A stretch of DNA of 64,000 bases from Paenibacillus phoenicis (GCF_034718895.1 NZ_JAYERP010000001.1:2830501-2894500), one strand, 5' to 3'. Shown: positions 1-8,230, counted from the first letter of the stretch. Notes: generated by a model from the sequence alone, not told the origin. Made by a program: numbers and translations.

Positions 1-166
1 GTTTGGATAACGTCGGGCCTTCTACAAACTGTAATATGGCCAAACGTACGATGATGACGGTAAATATGGCAAAAGCACTAAAGAAAAACATGTTTAGCCG
101 AATGTTAAAATGGCGTTGCATTGCGATTTCTTGTTCTTGCGGATCCTTCGCATAAGTGCTTTTCAA
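1..166 (-). CDS. Penicillin-binding transpeptidase, N-terminal fragment
   Basis: This is the first ~55 codons of a gene that runs off the left edge. A basic N-terminus (RHFNIRLNMFF) is followed by one hydrophobic segment and the sequence RLAILQFVEGP. That is typical of the single N-terminal anchor of class B penicillin-binding proteins (PbpA/PBP2 type), which cross-link peptidoglycan outside the membrane. The chosen start is a TTG at 166 with AGTAGGG upstream. An ATG at 121 is in frame but lacks a clear ribosome-binding site. The catalytic domain lies outside the window, so the family call rests on the anchor region only. Confidence 0.6.
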   Translation of the reverse strand, partial: MKSTYAKDPQEQEIAMQRHFNIRLNMFFFSAFAIFTVIIVRLAILQFVEGPTLSK

Positions 167-238
167 GGCGTTTCCCTACTTTCTTTCCCTTAAATCCTCA
201 TTTCTTGAAGTCAACTACTCTATAGTACCATAACGAAA

Positions 239-265
239 TAAGGGGCGGTGAAGTTACGCCCCCTT
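239..265 (-). terminator. Hairpin terminator after the transglutaminase gene
   Basis: A GGGGCG/CGCCCC stem with a 9-nt loop lies about 85 bp downstream of the minus-strand gene ending at 348. On the minus strand it is followed by a weak T-rich stretch (TTATTT). It probably separates that gene from the penicillin-binding protein gene. Confidence 0.5.
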
Positions 266-347
266 TCCAGCATTTTTTCCGCATGATTTGCGTGCCGAAT
301 CGCACGACCCAGATCCCATGTTGCCCGGTTTTTTCCGCAGCCAAGGC

Positions 348-1508
348 TCAAATCAGCTTATTGGGGACGTGGGTTTCGCTGAACGCCGGCGGATTAAACC
401 AGTCGCCGCTTTTGGCCCAAGTCGAATCCAGCGGAATCCAGGCGTTTTTCTCTGACAAATAAACCTCGTTCCAGGCATGAGGACCGTACCCGCCTTGCCC
501 GTCGTATCCAAGTCCGGTCACGACCTTCACCTGAAGCCCAACGGTTCTAGCCATGACGGCATAGAGCCGGGCATAATCGATGCACACCCCGCGTTTCGTA
601 TCAAACGTCATTTGCGGTGTTTGCTCATGCCAGATGCCTTTTTCCTCATAGTCTTTCACTTTATCGTAATCGTATGACACCCGGGTTCCAACCCAGTCGT
701 ACAACCGCCGGGCCTTCTCTTCATCCGTATCGGCCCCTTTGGTGATCTCTGCTGCAGCCAGCTCAATGGATTCGGGAATGTTAGCATCAATGACTTCGTA
801 TTTCTGTTGAAGGATGCTGCCAAGCTCTGCTTCTACGCTGCGCGTGAATACCGGTAGCTTCTCCTTGATCAAATTGCCGGTAAGCGGCTCAATGACCGTT
901 CTCGCCCCTTGCTGGTAGACCGGCGAGGCTTCCACGTAACGGCTGAACCCGCTGTTCGGATACAACGTCACAACAATAAACAACATGGCGATCAGCATCA
1001 TACATCGCGCCGCACCAATCACCGCGCCGATCCCGGCGCCGGCCAAACGGCTCAGCAGCGAAGCCGGACGGTCCCCGCCGGAAAACAGCCAGCCGAACAG
1101 ACCGCTCCCCCCGCGAACGAACAGCATCGCAAAACCCGCCAAGGTACGTATGATCCAATAGAGCAGAAGGAAAACGACGGCAAATCGCATCAGCGGAAAA
1201 TCCCGTACCGCCATGACCAGCATGTACAGAACCTGCTCCCACTGAGCCAGCTCCCGATCCGGCAGCGGCAGCTCCGTCAACCAAGTCTGAACCTTCGGAG
1301 ATAACCACATCGTTAATGGGATGGCAATCGCAATGCCAACCAGCGATAAGACGCCGCCGCTTAATAGCGTGAACAGACGGCCTGCCGAGCGGGAGGCTCC
1401 GCGCACCAATCCCTGCAGCACCGAGCCGAGAAGCACGGCAAGCAGCAGCACCGTGATCCAGTTATATTCGCTTAGCGTTTGCAGCAATGTCGTCATGTCC
1501 AGCTTCAT
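348..1508 (-). CDS. Membrane protein with C-terminal transglutaminase-like domain
   Basis: The N-terminal ~190 residues hold several hydrophobic segments and resemble CvpA-type membrane regions. The C-terminal part is a transglutaminase-like cysteine protease fold. Cys309 (GVCIDYARL), His344 (PHAWNEV) and Asp361 (LDSTW) form the expected triad. Such domains usually act outside the membrane on proteins or peptidoglycan peptides; the substrate is unknown. The ATG at 1508 is preferred over an upstream TTG at 1523 because GGAGGAG lies just before it. The small membrane protein gene ending at 1553 is 44 bp upstream, so the two are probably co-transcribed. Confidence 0.75.
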   Translation of the reverse strand: MKLDMTTLLQTLSEYNWITVLLLAVLLGSVLQGLVRGASRSAGRLFTLLSGGVLSLVGIAIAIPLTMWLSPKVQTWLTELPLPDRELAQWEQVLYMLVMAVRDFPLMRFAVVFLLLYWIIRTLAGFAMLFVRGGSGLFGWLFSGGDRPASLLSRLAGAGIGAVIGAARCMMLIAMLFIVVTLYPNSGFSRYVEASPVYQQGARTVIEPLTGNLIKEKLPVFTRSVEAELGSILQQKYEVIDANIPESIELAAAEITKGADTDEEKARRLYDWVGTRVSYDYDKVKDYEEKGIWHEQTPQMTFDTKRGVCIDYARLYAVMARTVGLQVKVVTGLGYDGQGGYGPHAWNEVYLSEKNAWIPLDSTWAKSGDWFNPPAFSETHVPNKLI

Positions 1509-1552
1509 AAGCTCCTCCGTCAATCTAGGTGTAAGTTGTATTTTTCTTAGGG

Positions 1553-1996
1553 TTATTGAGAATTCCGTTTCGCTTCCTGGATAAATGCCTCAAGCGTGTC
1601 GTTCATCGACCATTCGCCCAACGAAACCCCGCGGAACGATACTTTCACTTTATCGCTGCCCGCTTGTCCGGTAACCTCCAGATTCGGGGTCGTAATGGTA
1701 AACGAACCGTCCGGATTTTGCGTCATTTGGGCTTCCTTCGCTTCATTTTTCATCATGTTCAACGCTTCAGTTTTACTGATGTCGAGGGCTTGTTCCTTCA
1801 CCGTTGCTACCGCATCCCCGATATCCTTAAGCGTGATGCCGCTGTAAATCACGATAAATGCGGCGATGATCAGCACCAGCGCCCATTTGACGACCGTTCT
1901 TACAAAATTCAACACAAGGAAGAGAATGACCAGCGCTACGACGATCACCAGCCAATTTTCTTTCAGAAATTCAGTCCATACTTGTACATCAAACAT
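1553..1996 (-). CDS. Small membrane protein of unknown function
   Basis: This 147-residue protein has two close hydrophobic segments at about residues 15-33 and 35-52. A soluble domain of ~90 residues follows (ITTPNLEVTGQAG, VSFRGVSLGEW) with a beta-rich pattern. I do not recognise the family. The ribosome-binding site GGAGGATTCATC precedes the ATG. It is the first gene of a probable two-gene operon with the transglutaminase-like protein, so it may be an envelope partner of it. Confidence 0.7.
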   Translation of the reverse strand: MFDVQVWTEFLKENWLVIVVALVILFLVLNFVRTVVKWALVLIIAAFIVIYSGITLKDIGDAVATVKEQALDISKTEALNMMKNEAKEAQMTQNPDGSFTITTPNLEVTGQAGSDKVKVSFRGVSLGEWSMNDTLEAFIQEAKRNSQ

Positions 1997-2057
1997 GATG
2001 AATCCTCCATAATTAGATTTTCCATGATTTTTGATTTCTGCATTTTGATTCTAACCC

Positions 2058-2087
2058 ATTATACATGATGGCCCAAGACCATGTCAG
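2058..2087 (-). promoter_or_regulatory. Sigma-A-type promoter for the 1553 gene
   Basis: On the minus strand CTGACA is followed by an 18-bp spacer and a perfect TATAAT. The -10 is about 62 bp upstream of the ATG at 1996. Confidence 0.55.
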
Positions 2088-2148
2088 CTTAACCCCCAAT
2101 CCCGCGGATTTCAAGCATTTACGCCGAACCACATCTTCGTTCTACTTC

Positions 2149-2179
2149 GTGATGGAAAGCCGCAAAGGCTTTTCATCAC
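2149..2179 (+). promoter_or_regulatory. Leader hairpin upstream of the MFS gene
   Basis: A 13-bp stem (GTGATGGAAAGCC paired with GGCTTTTCATCAC, one G-T pair) with a GCAAA loop lies about 120 bp before the MFS start. A second hairpin (GTAGCTG-AGCG-CAGCTGC) follows near 2209-2226. There is no T-tract, so this is not a simple terminator. Together they suggest a structured 5' leader; I could not match it to a known riboswitch class. The rest of the 1997-2300 gap holds only the minus-strand promoter. Confidence 0.4.
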
Positions 2180-2300
2180 CGAGAAGGTTGGATGAAGCTT
2201 GGATCGAGTAGCTGAGCGCAGCTGCCTGGGGGTAATAAGTTCGTCCTGGGGAGCGTACAAGTAATACTAACGTTCATTCTACGCAAAGGAGGGGCGACGC

Positions 2301-3470
2301 GTGAAAATCGCCTTCTGGCTGTACTTCTTTATGTTTCTGGCTTTCTTCGATCTGCACGCCCAGTACCCGATCCTAACTCCGTTTGCCTTGTCGCTGGGAG
2401 CCGCGCCGACGTTTATCGGCTGGATGATGGGGATTTATGCGCTGACGCATCTGCCGGGCAACCTGCTCGCCGGCCAGGGCGTCGACCGTCACGGCAGCAA
2501 GCCGTACATGATCTTCAGCCTGGTGACTGCCGGCGGGGTTCTGCTGCTTCAAGCCCATGTAACGGAGCCTTGGCAGCTGCTCGTGCTGCGCTCCATCAGC
2601 GGTTTTGTGCTCGCCTTCCTGTCCCCGGCCTGTCTGGCGATGCTCGCCTCGCTGTCCAAAAATCCGGTACAGCAAGGTAAGCTGATGGCCGGTCACGGGG
2701 TGATGCATACCGTTGCTTCCGTCGTGTCACCGGCCGCCGGCGCTTTCCTTGTCGCCCAATCCGGCTTTTCCATCGCCTTTCAAATGCTGGGCTGGCTGTT
2801 GATCTCGACGGGCATCATTGCCATTTTTACGATCAAGGAGCCTCCCCGTTTGGTTGCGGAAGGTCTGGCCAAATCGGGCTCTGTGAAGTCACGGGTACCG
2901 GTGAAGATCAATGTGATCCCTTTGCGCTATTATGTGCTGCCGCTCGCCGTCGCCTGCTCCCAGGGCATTTTGTTTTTTGAACTGCCGCTGCAAGCCGGCG
3001 GAGCCGAGGGGATCATGAATACAGGCTTCTATTTTTCCATTATCAGCTTAGGGGCGCTGGTCACGCTGTCGATGTTATTTTTGAGCCGTTATTCCCCTTA
3101 TTTAAGAGCCAGCATCGGCGTTCTGGGGATCGCCTTATCTTTCTTTGCCCTGGCCGCATTTGAGTTCATTCCGCTTCCCGTCGTGCTTGTGGTCTTAGGG
3201 ATGGCTAAAGGGGTCGTGTACCCGGCCATAGCTTCGTTGTTTATCGATTTAAGCGGCGGAAAACGGCTGGGTACCGTGTTTTCACTGCAATCGATCGCCA
3301 TGTCGCTGGGTTCCTTTATCGGCCCGATTGTCGCGGGAGCGATGCACGGCAGCTATTCCCCTTACTTCTTAGCCTTTTTCGTGCTGATGCTTGCCATCAT
3401 CATCGTCCCGCCCAGAAAGTTCACCGCAACCCTGCCGCCCCCAGTTGGCGCGGGCACCGGACACCACTGA
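2301..3470 (+). CDS. MFS transporter
   Basis: This 389-residue protein has about 12 hydrophobic segments, the usual length and layout of a major facilitator efflux or uptake carrier. The motif-A-like loop between segments 2 and 3 reads GQGVDRHGSKP. The start is a GTG with AAAGGAGGGGCGACGC upstream. It stands alone, divergent from the 1553/348 pair, behind a structured leader. The substrate cannot be read from sequence; drug or metabolite efflux is the commonest role of such proteins. Confidence 0.85.
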   Translation: MKIAFWLYFFMFLAFFDLHAQYPILTPFALSLGAAPTFIGWMMGIYALTHLPGNLLAGQGVDRHGSKPYMIFSLVTAGGVLLLQAHVTEPWQLLVLRSISGFVLAFLSPACLAMLASLSKNPVQQGKLMAGHGVMHTVASVVSPAAGAFLVAQSGFSIAFQMLGWLLISTGIIAIFTIKEPPRLVAEGLAKSGSVKSRVPVKINVIPLRYYVLPLAVACSQGILFFELPLQAGGAEGIMNTGFYFSIISLGALVTLSMLFLSRYSPYLRASIGVLGIALSFFALAAFEFIPLPVVLVVLGMAKGVVYPAIASLFIDLSGGKRLGTVFSLQSIAMSLGSFIGPIVAGAMHGSYSPYFLAFFVLMLAIIIVPPRKFTATLPPPVGAGTGHH

Positions 3471-3609
3471 TCCATGTCCTTTTAAGCCTACGGGACAAGT
3501 GCAACGGATTTTTCATCCAAGGTTAGGCTGCCGCACAGGGCACATGATAGGGTCCTACATAAGATAATCGTGTAGTAACCGATCATGTTTGAAAGCGGGG
3601 TGAACATGA

Positions 3610-3735
3610 ATGGGCGGCATTGACAATTGCGGACCGGGCCCGGTGGTTCCTGGCTATGGATTCTGGACAACGACGGGGACGATCCTCGTGTTGTACATCT
3701 TACTGGTAATCATCCTCCGTGCTCCTTTTTATTAA
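3610..3735 (+). CDS. 41-residue membrane peptide, YjcZ-like
   Basis: This short ORF encodes a Gly/Pro-rich N-terminus (GPGPVVPGYGFW) followed by one hydrophobic segment (TILVLYILLVIIL) and ends in RAPFY. GGGGTG lies upstream of the ATG, and a strong terminator follows ~30 bp after the stop, so it is a compact transcription unit. Length and layout resemble the small YjcZ-type proteins made during sporulation in Bacillus. The similarity is by eye only and the function is unknown. Confidence 0.5.
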   Translation: MGGIDNCGPGPVVPGYGFWTTTGTILVLYILLVIILRAPFY

Positions 3736-3765
3736 TTCTTGCAATCGCTACTGACCCCTGCACAC

Positions 3766-3795
3766 CGGTCTGCCCTCGGGCAGGCCGCTTTTGTT
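3766..3795 (+). terminator. Rho-independent terminator
   Basis: A 10-bp stem (CGGTCTGCCC/GGGCAGGCCG, one G-T pair) is followed by CTTTTGTTT. It ends the transcript of the 41-residue peptide gene. Confidence 0.75.
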
Positions 3796-3903
3796 TATGG
3801 GGTTTCTAAAGTACTAAATTTCCATAATGTTCCGAAAAAGATGAACCCTTCCCTCCTTTGTTAACGTAACTAAAAATAGATCAAATTTTAGGGAGGGCTC
3901 TAG

Positions 3904-5982
3904 TTGAAGAAGAAACGAAACGCGATTTTTGCCATCATTCTTACGCTTACGCTATGGTTGCCTGGAGGTGCTATGGCAGCCGAGGCGCCGCCGACCAACA
4001 CCGCACCGCAGGGATTGGAGGAAATCGCCGCCGCAAAGGCCGCATTGCTCACCGATACTTACGGAACAACCAGCGTTCAGTACGCTCTGGTCGACCATGG
4101 CAAGCTCATCGTTTCGGGGCAAGCCGGCAAGAACGATCCTGAAGGAAAGATCCCGCTGACCTCTGAAACGATGTACGGCATCGGCTCCACCAGCAAAATG
4201 TTTACGACCGCTGCGGTCATGAAACTGGTCGATCAAGGCAAAATCAACCTCGATTCGCCGTTGGTGAATTATATCGCGGAGTTTAAGATGAAGGACGAGC
4301 GGTACAAGCAGATCACGCCGCGCATGCTGCTGAACCACTCCGCAGGACTACAGGGATCCAGTCTTGCCAACGCGTTTTTGTTCGAAGACAACGACCCTTA
4401 TGCGCATGATACGCTGCTTGACCAACTGGCCAATCGATCTCTGAAGGCCGACCCAGGAGCGTATTCCGTGTACAGCAACGACGGGTTTACACTGGCGGAA
4501 ATTTTAGTTGAACGCGTCAGCGGGATGGATTTTACTGACTTTATCCACCAGGAATTCACCGGACCGCTGGGCATGAAGCATACGCTGACGCCGCAGGATG
4601 GTCTGGACTTTGGCAAGCTTGCCGCAATCTATGCACCTGGAAGTCCAGAGCCATTGCCGAAGGAAACGGTGAATGTGATTGGGACGGGCGGCGTTTACTC
4701 CACCGCCGAAGACCTGGTGAAATTTGCCGATTTGTTTACGGGCGAAGCGGACAGCATTTTGTCCAAACAAGCCGCTAAAGTGACGGCACAGCCGGAATAT
4801 AAAAGAGGAATCTGGCCTCAGGATACCGACAACAGCTTTGATTTTGGTTTAGGCTGGGACAGCGTAAAACTGTTTCCTTTTAATGAATACGGCATCCAAG
4901 CATTGGCCAAAGGCGGCGATACACTGATGTATCATGCTGAACTGGTCGTGTTGCCGGACCACCAAATGGCGGCGGCGGTTCTCTCCTCTGGGGGCTCCAG
5001 CTCGCTGAACCAATTGCTAGCGAACGAACTGCTGCTCCAAGCGTTGAAGGAGAAGGGCACAATCACGGAGTTTAAGCCTGCCAAGTCCTTTGGTTCGCCG
5101 GAACAAGCTGACATGCCTGAAGAGCTCAGGCAGTTTAGCGGGTTCTACGGGGCAACCAACCAGCTGTTCCGCATCGATGTTGCAGATGGTGAAATCCAAA
5201 TCACATCCCCGTTTGCACCTGGCGAATCGTTAGGACTTCCCAAGCTTGTTTATACGAAAGACGGCACCTTTGTCAGCGAAGACGGCTCACTGAAGGTCAG
5301 CTTCGTGAAGGAGAAGAACGGGCGCACCTATCTATGGCAAAGACAATACGCCACCGTTCCTGAATTAGGTCAGCTCGCGCTTAATCTGTATTCCGCGGAG
5401 AAATTGGAGGAAAACGCCATTTCACCGGAAGTTGAGGTAGCCTGGAAGCAACGCGATGGGAAAAGTTATTACCTCGTATCGGAAAAATACAGCTCGATGG
5501 CTTACTTCATGATGTTGCCGGTCGTTCAAGTGAACCGTACGGACAGCTTGCCCGGTTACGTGATGGACAAACAAATTACGGGCCCTGATACGCTGATGGG
5601 CAAACATCAGGTTCCAACGACAGGCAGCCGGGATTCCGCAGAATACCGCTTCTTTACCCAAGGCGGAAGCGAATATTTGGAGGCCGCCGGCTCCTTGTAC
5701 CTCAGCGGCGATCAAATCCAAGAGTTGTACCCCGGCAAGAAGTCCACGGTGACCTTGCAGCCGTCTGAGCAAGCCCGTTGGTTCACCATTCCGGCGAAAG
5801 CCGCTGGAAAGACGATCACCGTAGATCTGCCAGCCAAGGCATCCTTTGCGGTTTATGACGCCGCCGGGGCTTGCGTGAACTTCTCGGTGGCCAGCGGCAG
5901 TAACCAAGTGAAACTGCCCGAGAACGGAACCATCGTGTTTATTGGCGATCCAGGCATGCGTTTTGGCATTGAATTGAACTAA
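3904..5982 (+). CDS. Secreted serine hydrolase, beta-lactamase (class C/PBP4*) family
   Basis: This 692-residue protein starts with a signal peptide (KKKR, hydrophobic core, AMAAEA). The penicillin-binding/class-C beta-lactamase fold spans about residues 40-375. Ser95-x-x-Lys98 (STSK) is the nucleophile motif, Tyr191-Ser-Asn193 the second motif, and GG near residue 340 sits in the third-motif position. The ~300-residue C-terminal part is beta-rich and may bind ligand. Family members are D-amino-acid peptidases, esterases or carboxypeptidases acting on the wall; a true beta-lactamase is less likely. The TTG start has GGGAGGGCTC upstream. It is monocistronic. Confidence 0.85.
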   Translation: MKKKRNAIFAIILTLTLWLPGGAMAAEAPPTNTAPQGLEEIAAAKAALLTDTYGTTSVQYALVDHGKLIVSGQAGKNDPEGKIPLTSETMYGIGSTSKMFTTAAVMKLVDQGKINLDSPLVNYIAEFKMKDERYKQITPRMLLNHSAGLQGSSLANAFLFEDNDPYAHDTLLDQLANRSLKADPGAYSVYSNDGFTLAEILVERVSGMDFTDFIHQEFTGPLGMKHTLTPQDGLDFGKLAAIYAPGSPEPLPKETVNVIGTGGVYSTAEDLVKFADLFTGEADSILSKQAAKVTAQPEYKRGIWPQDTDNSFDFGLGWDSVKLFPFNEYGIQALAKGGDTLMYHAELVVLPDHQMAAAVLSSGGSSSLNQLLANELLLQALKEKGTITEFKPAKSFGSPEQADMPEELRQFSGFYGATNQLFRIDVADGEIQITSPFAPGESLGLPKLVYTKDGTFVSEDGSLKVSFVKEKNGRTYLWQRQYATVPELGQLALNLYSAEKLEENAISPEVEVAWKQRDGKSYYLVSEKYSSMAYFMMLPVVQVNRTDSLPGYVMDKQITGPDTLMGKHQVPTTGSRDSAEYRFFTQGGSEYLEAAGSLYLSGDQIQELYPGKKSTVTLQPSEQARWFTIPAKAAGKTITVDLPAKASFAVYDAAGACVNFSVASGSNQVKLPENGTIVFIGDPGMRFGIELN

Positions 5983-6037
5983 TCGATAATACTTGTCCTT
6001 ATTTTCTTATCTAATTTCTAGCAGTTTTGCATGAAGT

Positions 6038-6105
6038 CCCCTCCCGGGTATAAACTAGAAGCGTAACGACCCCAGCTTGGAGGTTTACGCTTTAGCCCGG
6101 AGGGG
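6038..6105 (+). promoter_or_regulatory. Long hairpin sequestering the toprim-gene ribosome-binding site
   Basis: CCCCTCC at 6038-6044 pairs with GGAGGGG at 6099-6105, extended by GGG/CCC after one bulged C. Inside, AAGCGTAA (6059-6066) pairs with TTACGCTT (6085-6092). The GGAGGGG on the 3' arm is the only good ribosome-binding site for the TTG start at 6113. In this fold translation of the toprim gene would be blocked, which suggests control at the RNA level. Confidence 0.5.
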
Positions 6106-6112
6106 ATTTATT

Positions 6113-6472
6113 TTGCCAATTAGCATTATCGTGGAAGGGAAGAACGACCGCAGCAAGCTGCGGCGCTTATTAGACGAAGAAGTCCGCATTTATTGTACGT
6201 TTGGTACGTTAAACACTGAGAAGCTGGAGAGCTTGCGCAAGAAGGTCAAGGATGACGAGTTGTTTCTGTTCCTCGATAACGATCCTTCCGGCAAACGGAT
6301 TCGCGGCGTACTTCGGGATGCTTTTCCCGATGCGGAGCAAATTTATACAAGACGGGGATATGCCGGAGTCGAAGGAACGCCCGATGAATACCTGATCACC
6401 CAATTAGAAAAAGCCGGGCTGGAGGAATACATTGTCTATCCCCCAACACCGGCTTCCTATGACAAGTTTTGA
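6113..6472 (+). CDS. Toprim-domain protein, small primase/RNase M5-like
   Basis: This 119-residue protein is essentially a lone toprim domain. IIVEGKNDRSKL gives the conserved Glu and LFLDNDPSGKRIR the DxD-type acidic motif. Toprim domains bind Mg2+ and act in primases, topoisomerases, RNase M5 and OLD-type nucleases. Single-domain Bacillus relatives such as YusF have no firm function. I chose the TTG at 6113 because GGAGGGG precedes it; the reading frame is open further upstream but no other start has a site. It converges on the SCO gene with a 12-bp gap. Confidence 0.75.
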   Translation: MPISIIVEGKNDRSKLRRLLDEEVRIYCTFGTLNTEKLESLRKKVKDDELFLFLDNDPSGKRIRGVLRDAFPDAEQIYTRRGYAGVEGTPDEYLITQLEKAGLEEYIVYPPTPASYDKF

Positions 6473-6484
6473 TCGCGAAGTGAG

Positions 6485-7084
6485 TTACTCCTTGGCGAGG
6501 CTGATCACACCCGCAGCGATTTCATCCGGCGTCGCCTCCGGCCGGTAAATTTCCCGCAGTTGGCCCTTACGGTCTACGAGACCGATGAGATCCATATGCA
6601 CGAAATTCCCATCCGCATCCTTGTCGATCAGAATTTTAAAGGAGTCCATCGCCAGGTCGATCGTCTTCTGCTGATCCCCGCGCAGGAAATACCAGCCGGA
6701 ATAATCCGCTTTGAATTTATCCCCAAACGCCTTGATGTTCTCCAGCGTATCACGTTCCGGATCAAACGTGATCGAGACGATCGAAGCATCTTTGCCGAAC
6801 AAGCCTTTCTCTTTCAAAATATCCTGTACTTGGCTCAGCCGAAAGGTTGTGATCGGGCAAACGTCAGGGCAGTTGGCGAAGAAGAAATAAAACAGCCGGA
6901 CTTTGCCATTCGTATCCTGCAGCGTCACCGTCTTGCCGTCTACGTTCTCCATGCTAAAATCCGCAACAGGACGGATCACCGGAAGCTTAGGCTTCGCATA
7001 CGTATCCCAGAGCAGATAACCGGCTAGAATCACGCAGATGGCCAGCAGAATCCATGTCCATTTATATTTCTTCAAAACCGCCAT
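6485..7084 (-). CDS. SCO1/SenC family copper chaperone for cytochrome oxidase
   Basis: This 199-residue protein has an N-terminal membrane anchor at about residues 10-27 and a thioredoxin fold outside the membrane. Cys72 and Cys76 (CPDVC) with His163 (FVHMD) are the copper ligands of Sco proteins, which deliver copper to or reduce the CuA site of cytochrome c oxidase. It lies 15 bp downstream of ctaB, the haem O synthase, so the pair forms an oxidase-maturation operon. The B. subtilis counterpart is YpmQ. Confidence 0.9.
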   Translation of the reverse strand: MAVLKKYKWTWILLAICVILAGYLLWDTYAKPKLPVIRPVADFSMENVDGKTVTLQDTNGKVRLFYFFFANCPDVCPITTFRLSQVQDILKEKGLFGKDASIVSITFDPERDTLENIKAFGDKFKADYSGWYFLRGDQQKTIDLAMDSFKILIDKDADGNFVHMDLIGLVDRKGQLREIYRPEATPDEIAAGVISLAKE

Positions 7085-7099
7085 TCCCCATCCCCCTAA

Positions 7100-8038
7100 T
7101 TACAACCTTACCGTATCCAAGATCATCACGATTAAAGCAATCGTTAAATAGTTCACTGAGAAAATAAATACCCGTTTCGCCCAAGCGTCGTTATCCTTAG
7201 CCCGGAATCCCTGAAGTGCCATGAGCAGCCAAGCTACCGACAGCAGGCAGCCGATGATGAGGAACCAAACGCCCGTATAGCCGTAGGCATACATCAAAAT
7301 CGGAATCGGAATCAGCAATGCAAGATAAGGGATCATCTGCAACTTCGTGCGCGGAATGCCCTTCACGACCGGCAACAGCGGGAAGCCAGCGGCCCGGTAT
7401 TCCTCGGTACGGCGAATCCCCAGCGCCCAGAAATGGGGCGGTTGCCAGAGGAACAACAGGGCGAACAGCATCCAAGTTCCCAAATCGATCCGTCCCGATG
7501 CCGCAACATAGCCAATGACAGGCGGCATGGCGCCGGAGATGGCACCAACCGACGTACTCCAGGTCGAGCTCCGCTTAAGCCACAGCGTATACACCACCAC
7601 GTAGACAAACATCCCTACCGCACCAAACAACCCGGCCAGCAGACCGGAGAAAATAAACAACACTGAAAGGCCCAGCACTCCCAAGATGACGGCATACCAT
7701 AACACCGTCTTCGGAGCCAGCTTCCCCGTGGGGAGGACGCGATTCTTCGTCCGGGCCATCTTCGTATCCATCTCCCGGTCGAAGTAATTGTTAAAGACAC
7801 AGGACGATGCCATCACCAGCGTCGTCCCCAGCAACATGACAATTAATTGAATATAATCAAGCTCCCAGCGGGAAGCCACCCAAAACCCGGCAAACGCCGC
7901 AATCAGATTCGAACGCAAAATGCCCGGTTTCGTTAAGGCGATAAAATCTCTCCAAGTCGCCGTCTCTCCCGGAGGAGTAGGTCTCACGGACAACGCAGCG
8001 GATTCCGAAGAAGCCTGAACACTTAATGGTTTGTCCAC
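7100..8038 (-). CDS. ctaB: Protohaem IX farnesyltransferase (haem O synthase)
   Basis: This UbiA-family integral membrane enzyme adds a farnesyl group to haem B to give haem O for terminal oxidases. At 312 residues it is the usual length. The first Asp-rich motif reads NNYFDREMDTKMARTKNR and the second region YTLWLKRSSTW; several membrane segments follow. The start is a GTG about 12 nt after GGAGG. It is the first gene of an operon with the SCO chaperone and has its own promoter at 8155-8184. Confidence 0.93.
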   Translation of the reverse strand: MDKPLSVQASSESAALSVRPTPPGETATWRDFIALTKPGILRSNLIAAFAGFWVASRWELDYIQLIVMLLGTTLVMASSCVFNNYFDREMDTKMARTKNRVLPTGKLAPKTVLWYAVILGVLGLSVLFIFSGLLAGLFGAVGMFVYVVVYTLWLKRSSTWSTSVGAISGAMPPVIGYVAASGRIDLGTWMLFALLFLWQPPHFWALGIRRTEEYRAAGFPLLPVVKGIPRTKLQMIPYLALLIPIPILMYAYGYTGVWFLIIGCLLSVAWLLMALQGFRAKDNDAWAKRVFIFSVNYLTIALIVMILDTVRL

Positions 8039-8075
8039 GCGCGATTCATTCCTCCTATATTTGAAATAAAGTTCA

Positions 8076-8098
8076 GTTTAGGTTTAGGTTTAGGTTTA
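8076..8098. repeat. Short GTTTAG tandem repeat in the ctaB leader
   Basis: Three copies of GTTTAG plus a partial fourth lie in the untranslated leader of ctaB, about 25 bp upstream of its ribosome-binding site. It is a simple hexamer repeat. Confidence 0.8.
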
Positions 8099-8116
8099 CC
8101 TCTATTGATCATTCAT

Positions 8117-8133
8117 AAAACGTTCAACGTTTT
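8117..8133. promoter_or_regulatory. 17-bp palindrome in the ctaB leader, possible operator
   Basis: AAAACGTT and AACGTTTT form a perfect 8-bp inverted repeat around a single C. It lies just downstream of the predicted ctaB -10 and could bind a dimeric repressor. The regulator is not known. Confidence 0.4.
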
Positions 8134-8154
8134 TACCCTTACGCTATAAACTTT

Positions 8155-8184
8155 ATCATATCAAAACCCTGAAATGTTTGACAA
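8155..8184 (-). promoter_or_regulatory. Promoter of ctaB
   Basis: On the minus strand TTGTCA is followed by an 18-bp spacer and TATGAT. It lies about 120 bp upstream of the ctaB GTG start. Confidence 0.55.
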
Positions 8185-8230
8185 TCGATGGAATATCGCG
8201 CATTAACTATGACAATTTAGTGACACAATT

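Noticed and set aside
3904..5982. Reading the serine hydrolase as a beta-lactamase resistance gene
   Set aside because: The motifs are shared by many peptidases and esterases, the C-terminal ~300 residues are unlike resistance enzymes, and no regulator is adjacent.
8076..8098. Telomere-like repeat indicating a replicon end
   Set aside because: It is only three and a half short units in a gene leader, with no hairpin end or replication genes nearby.
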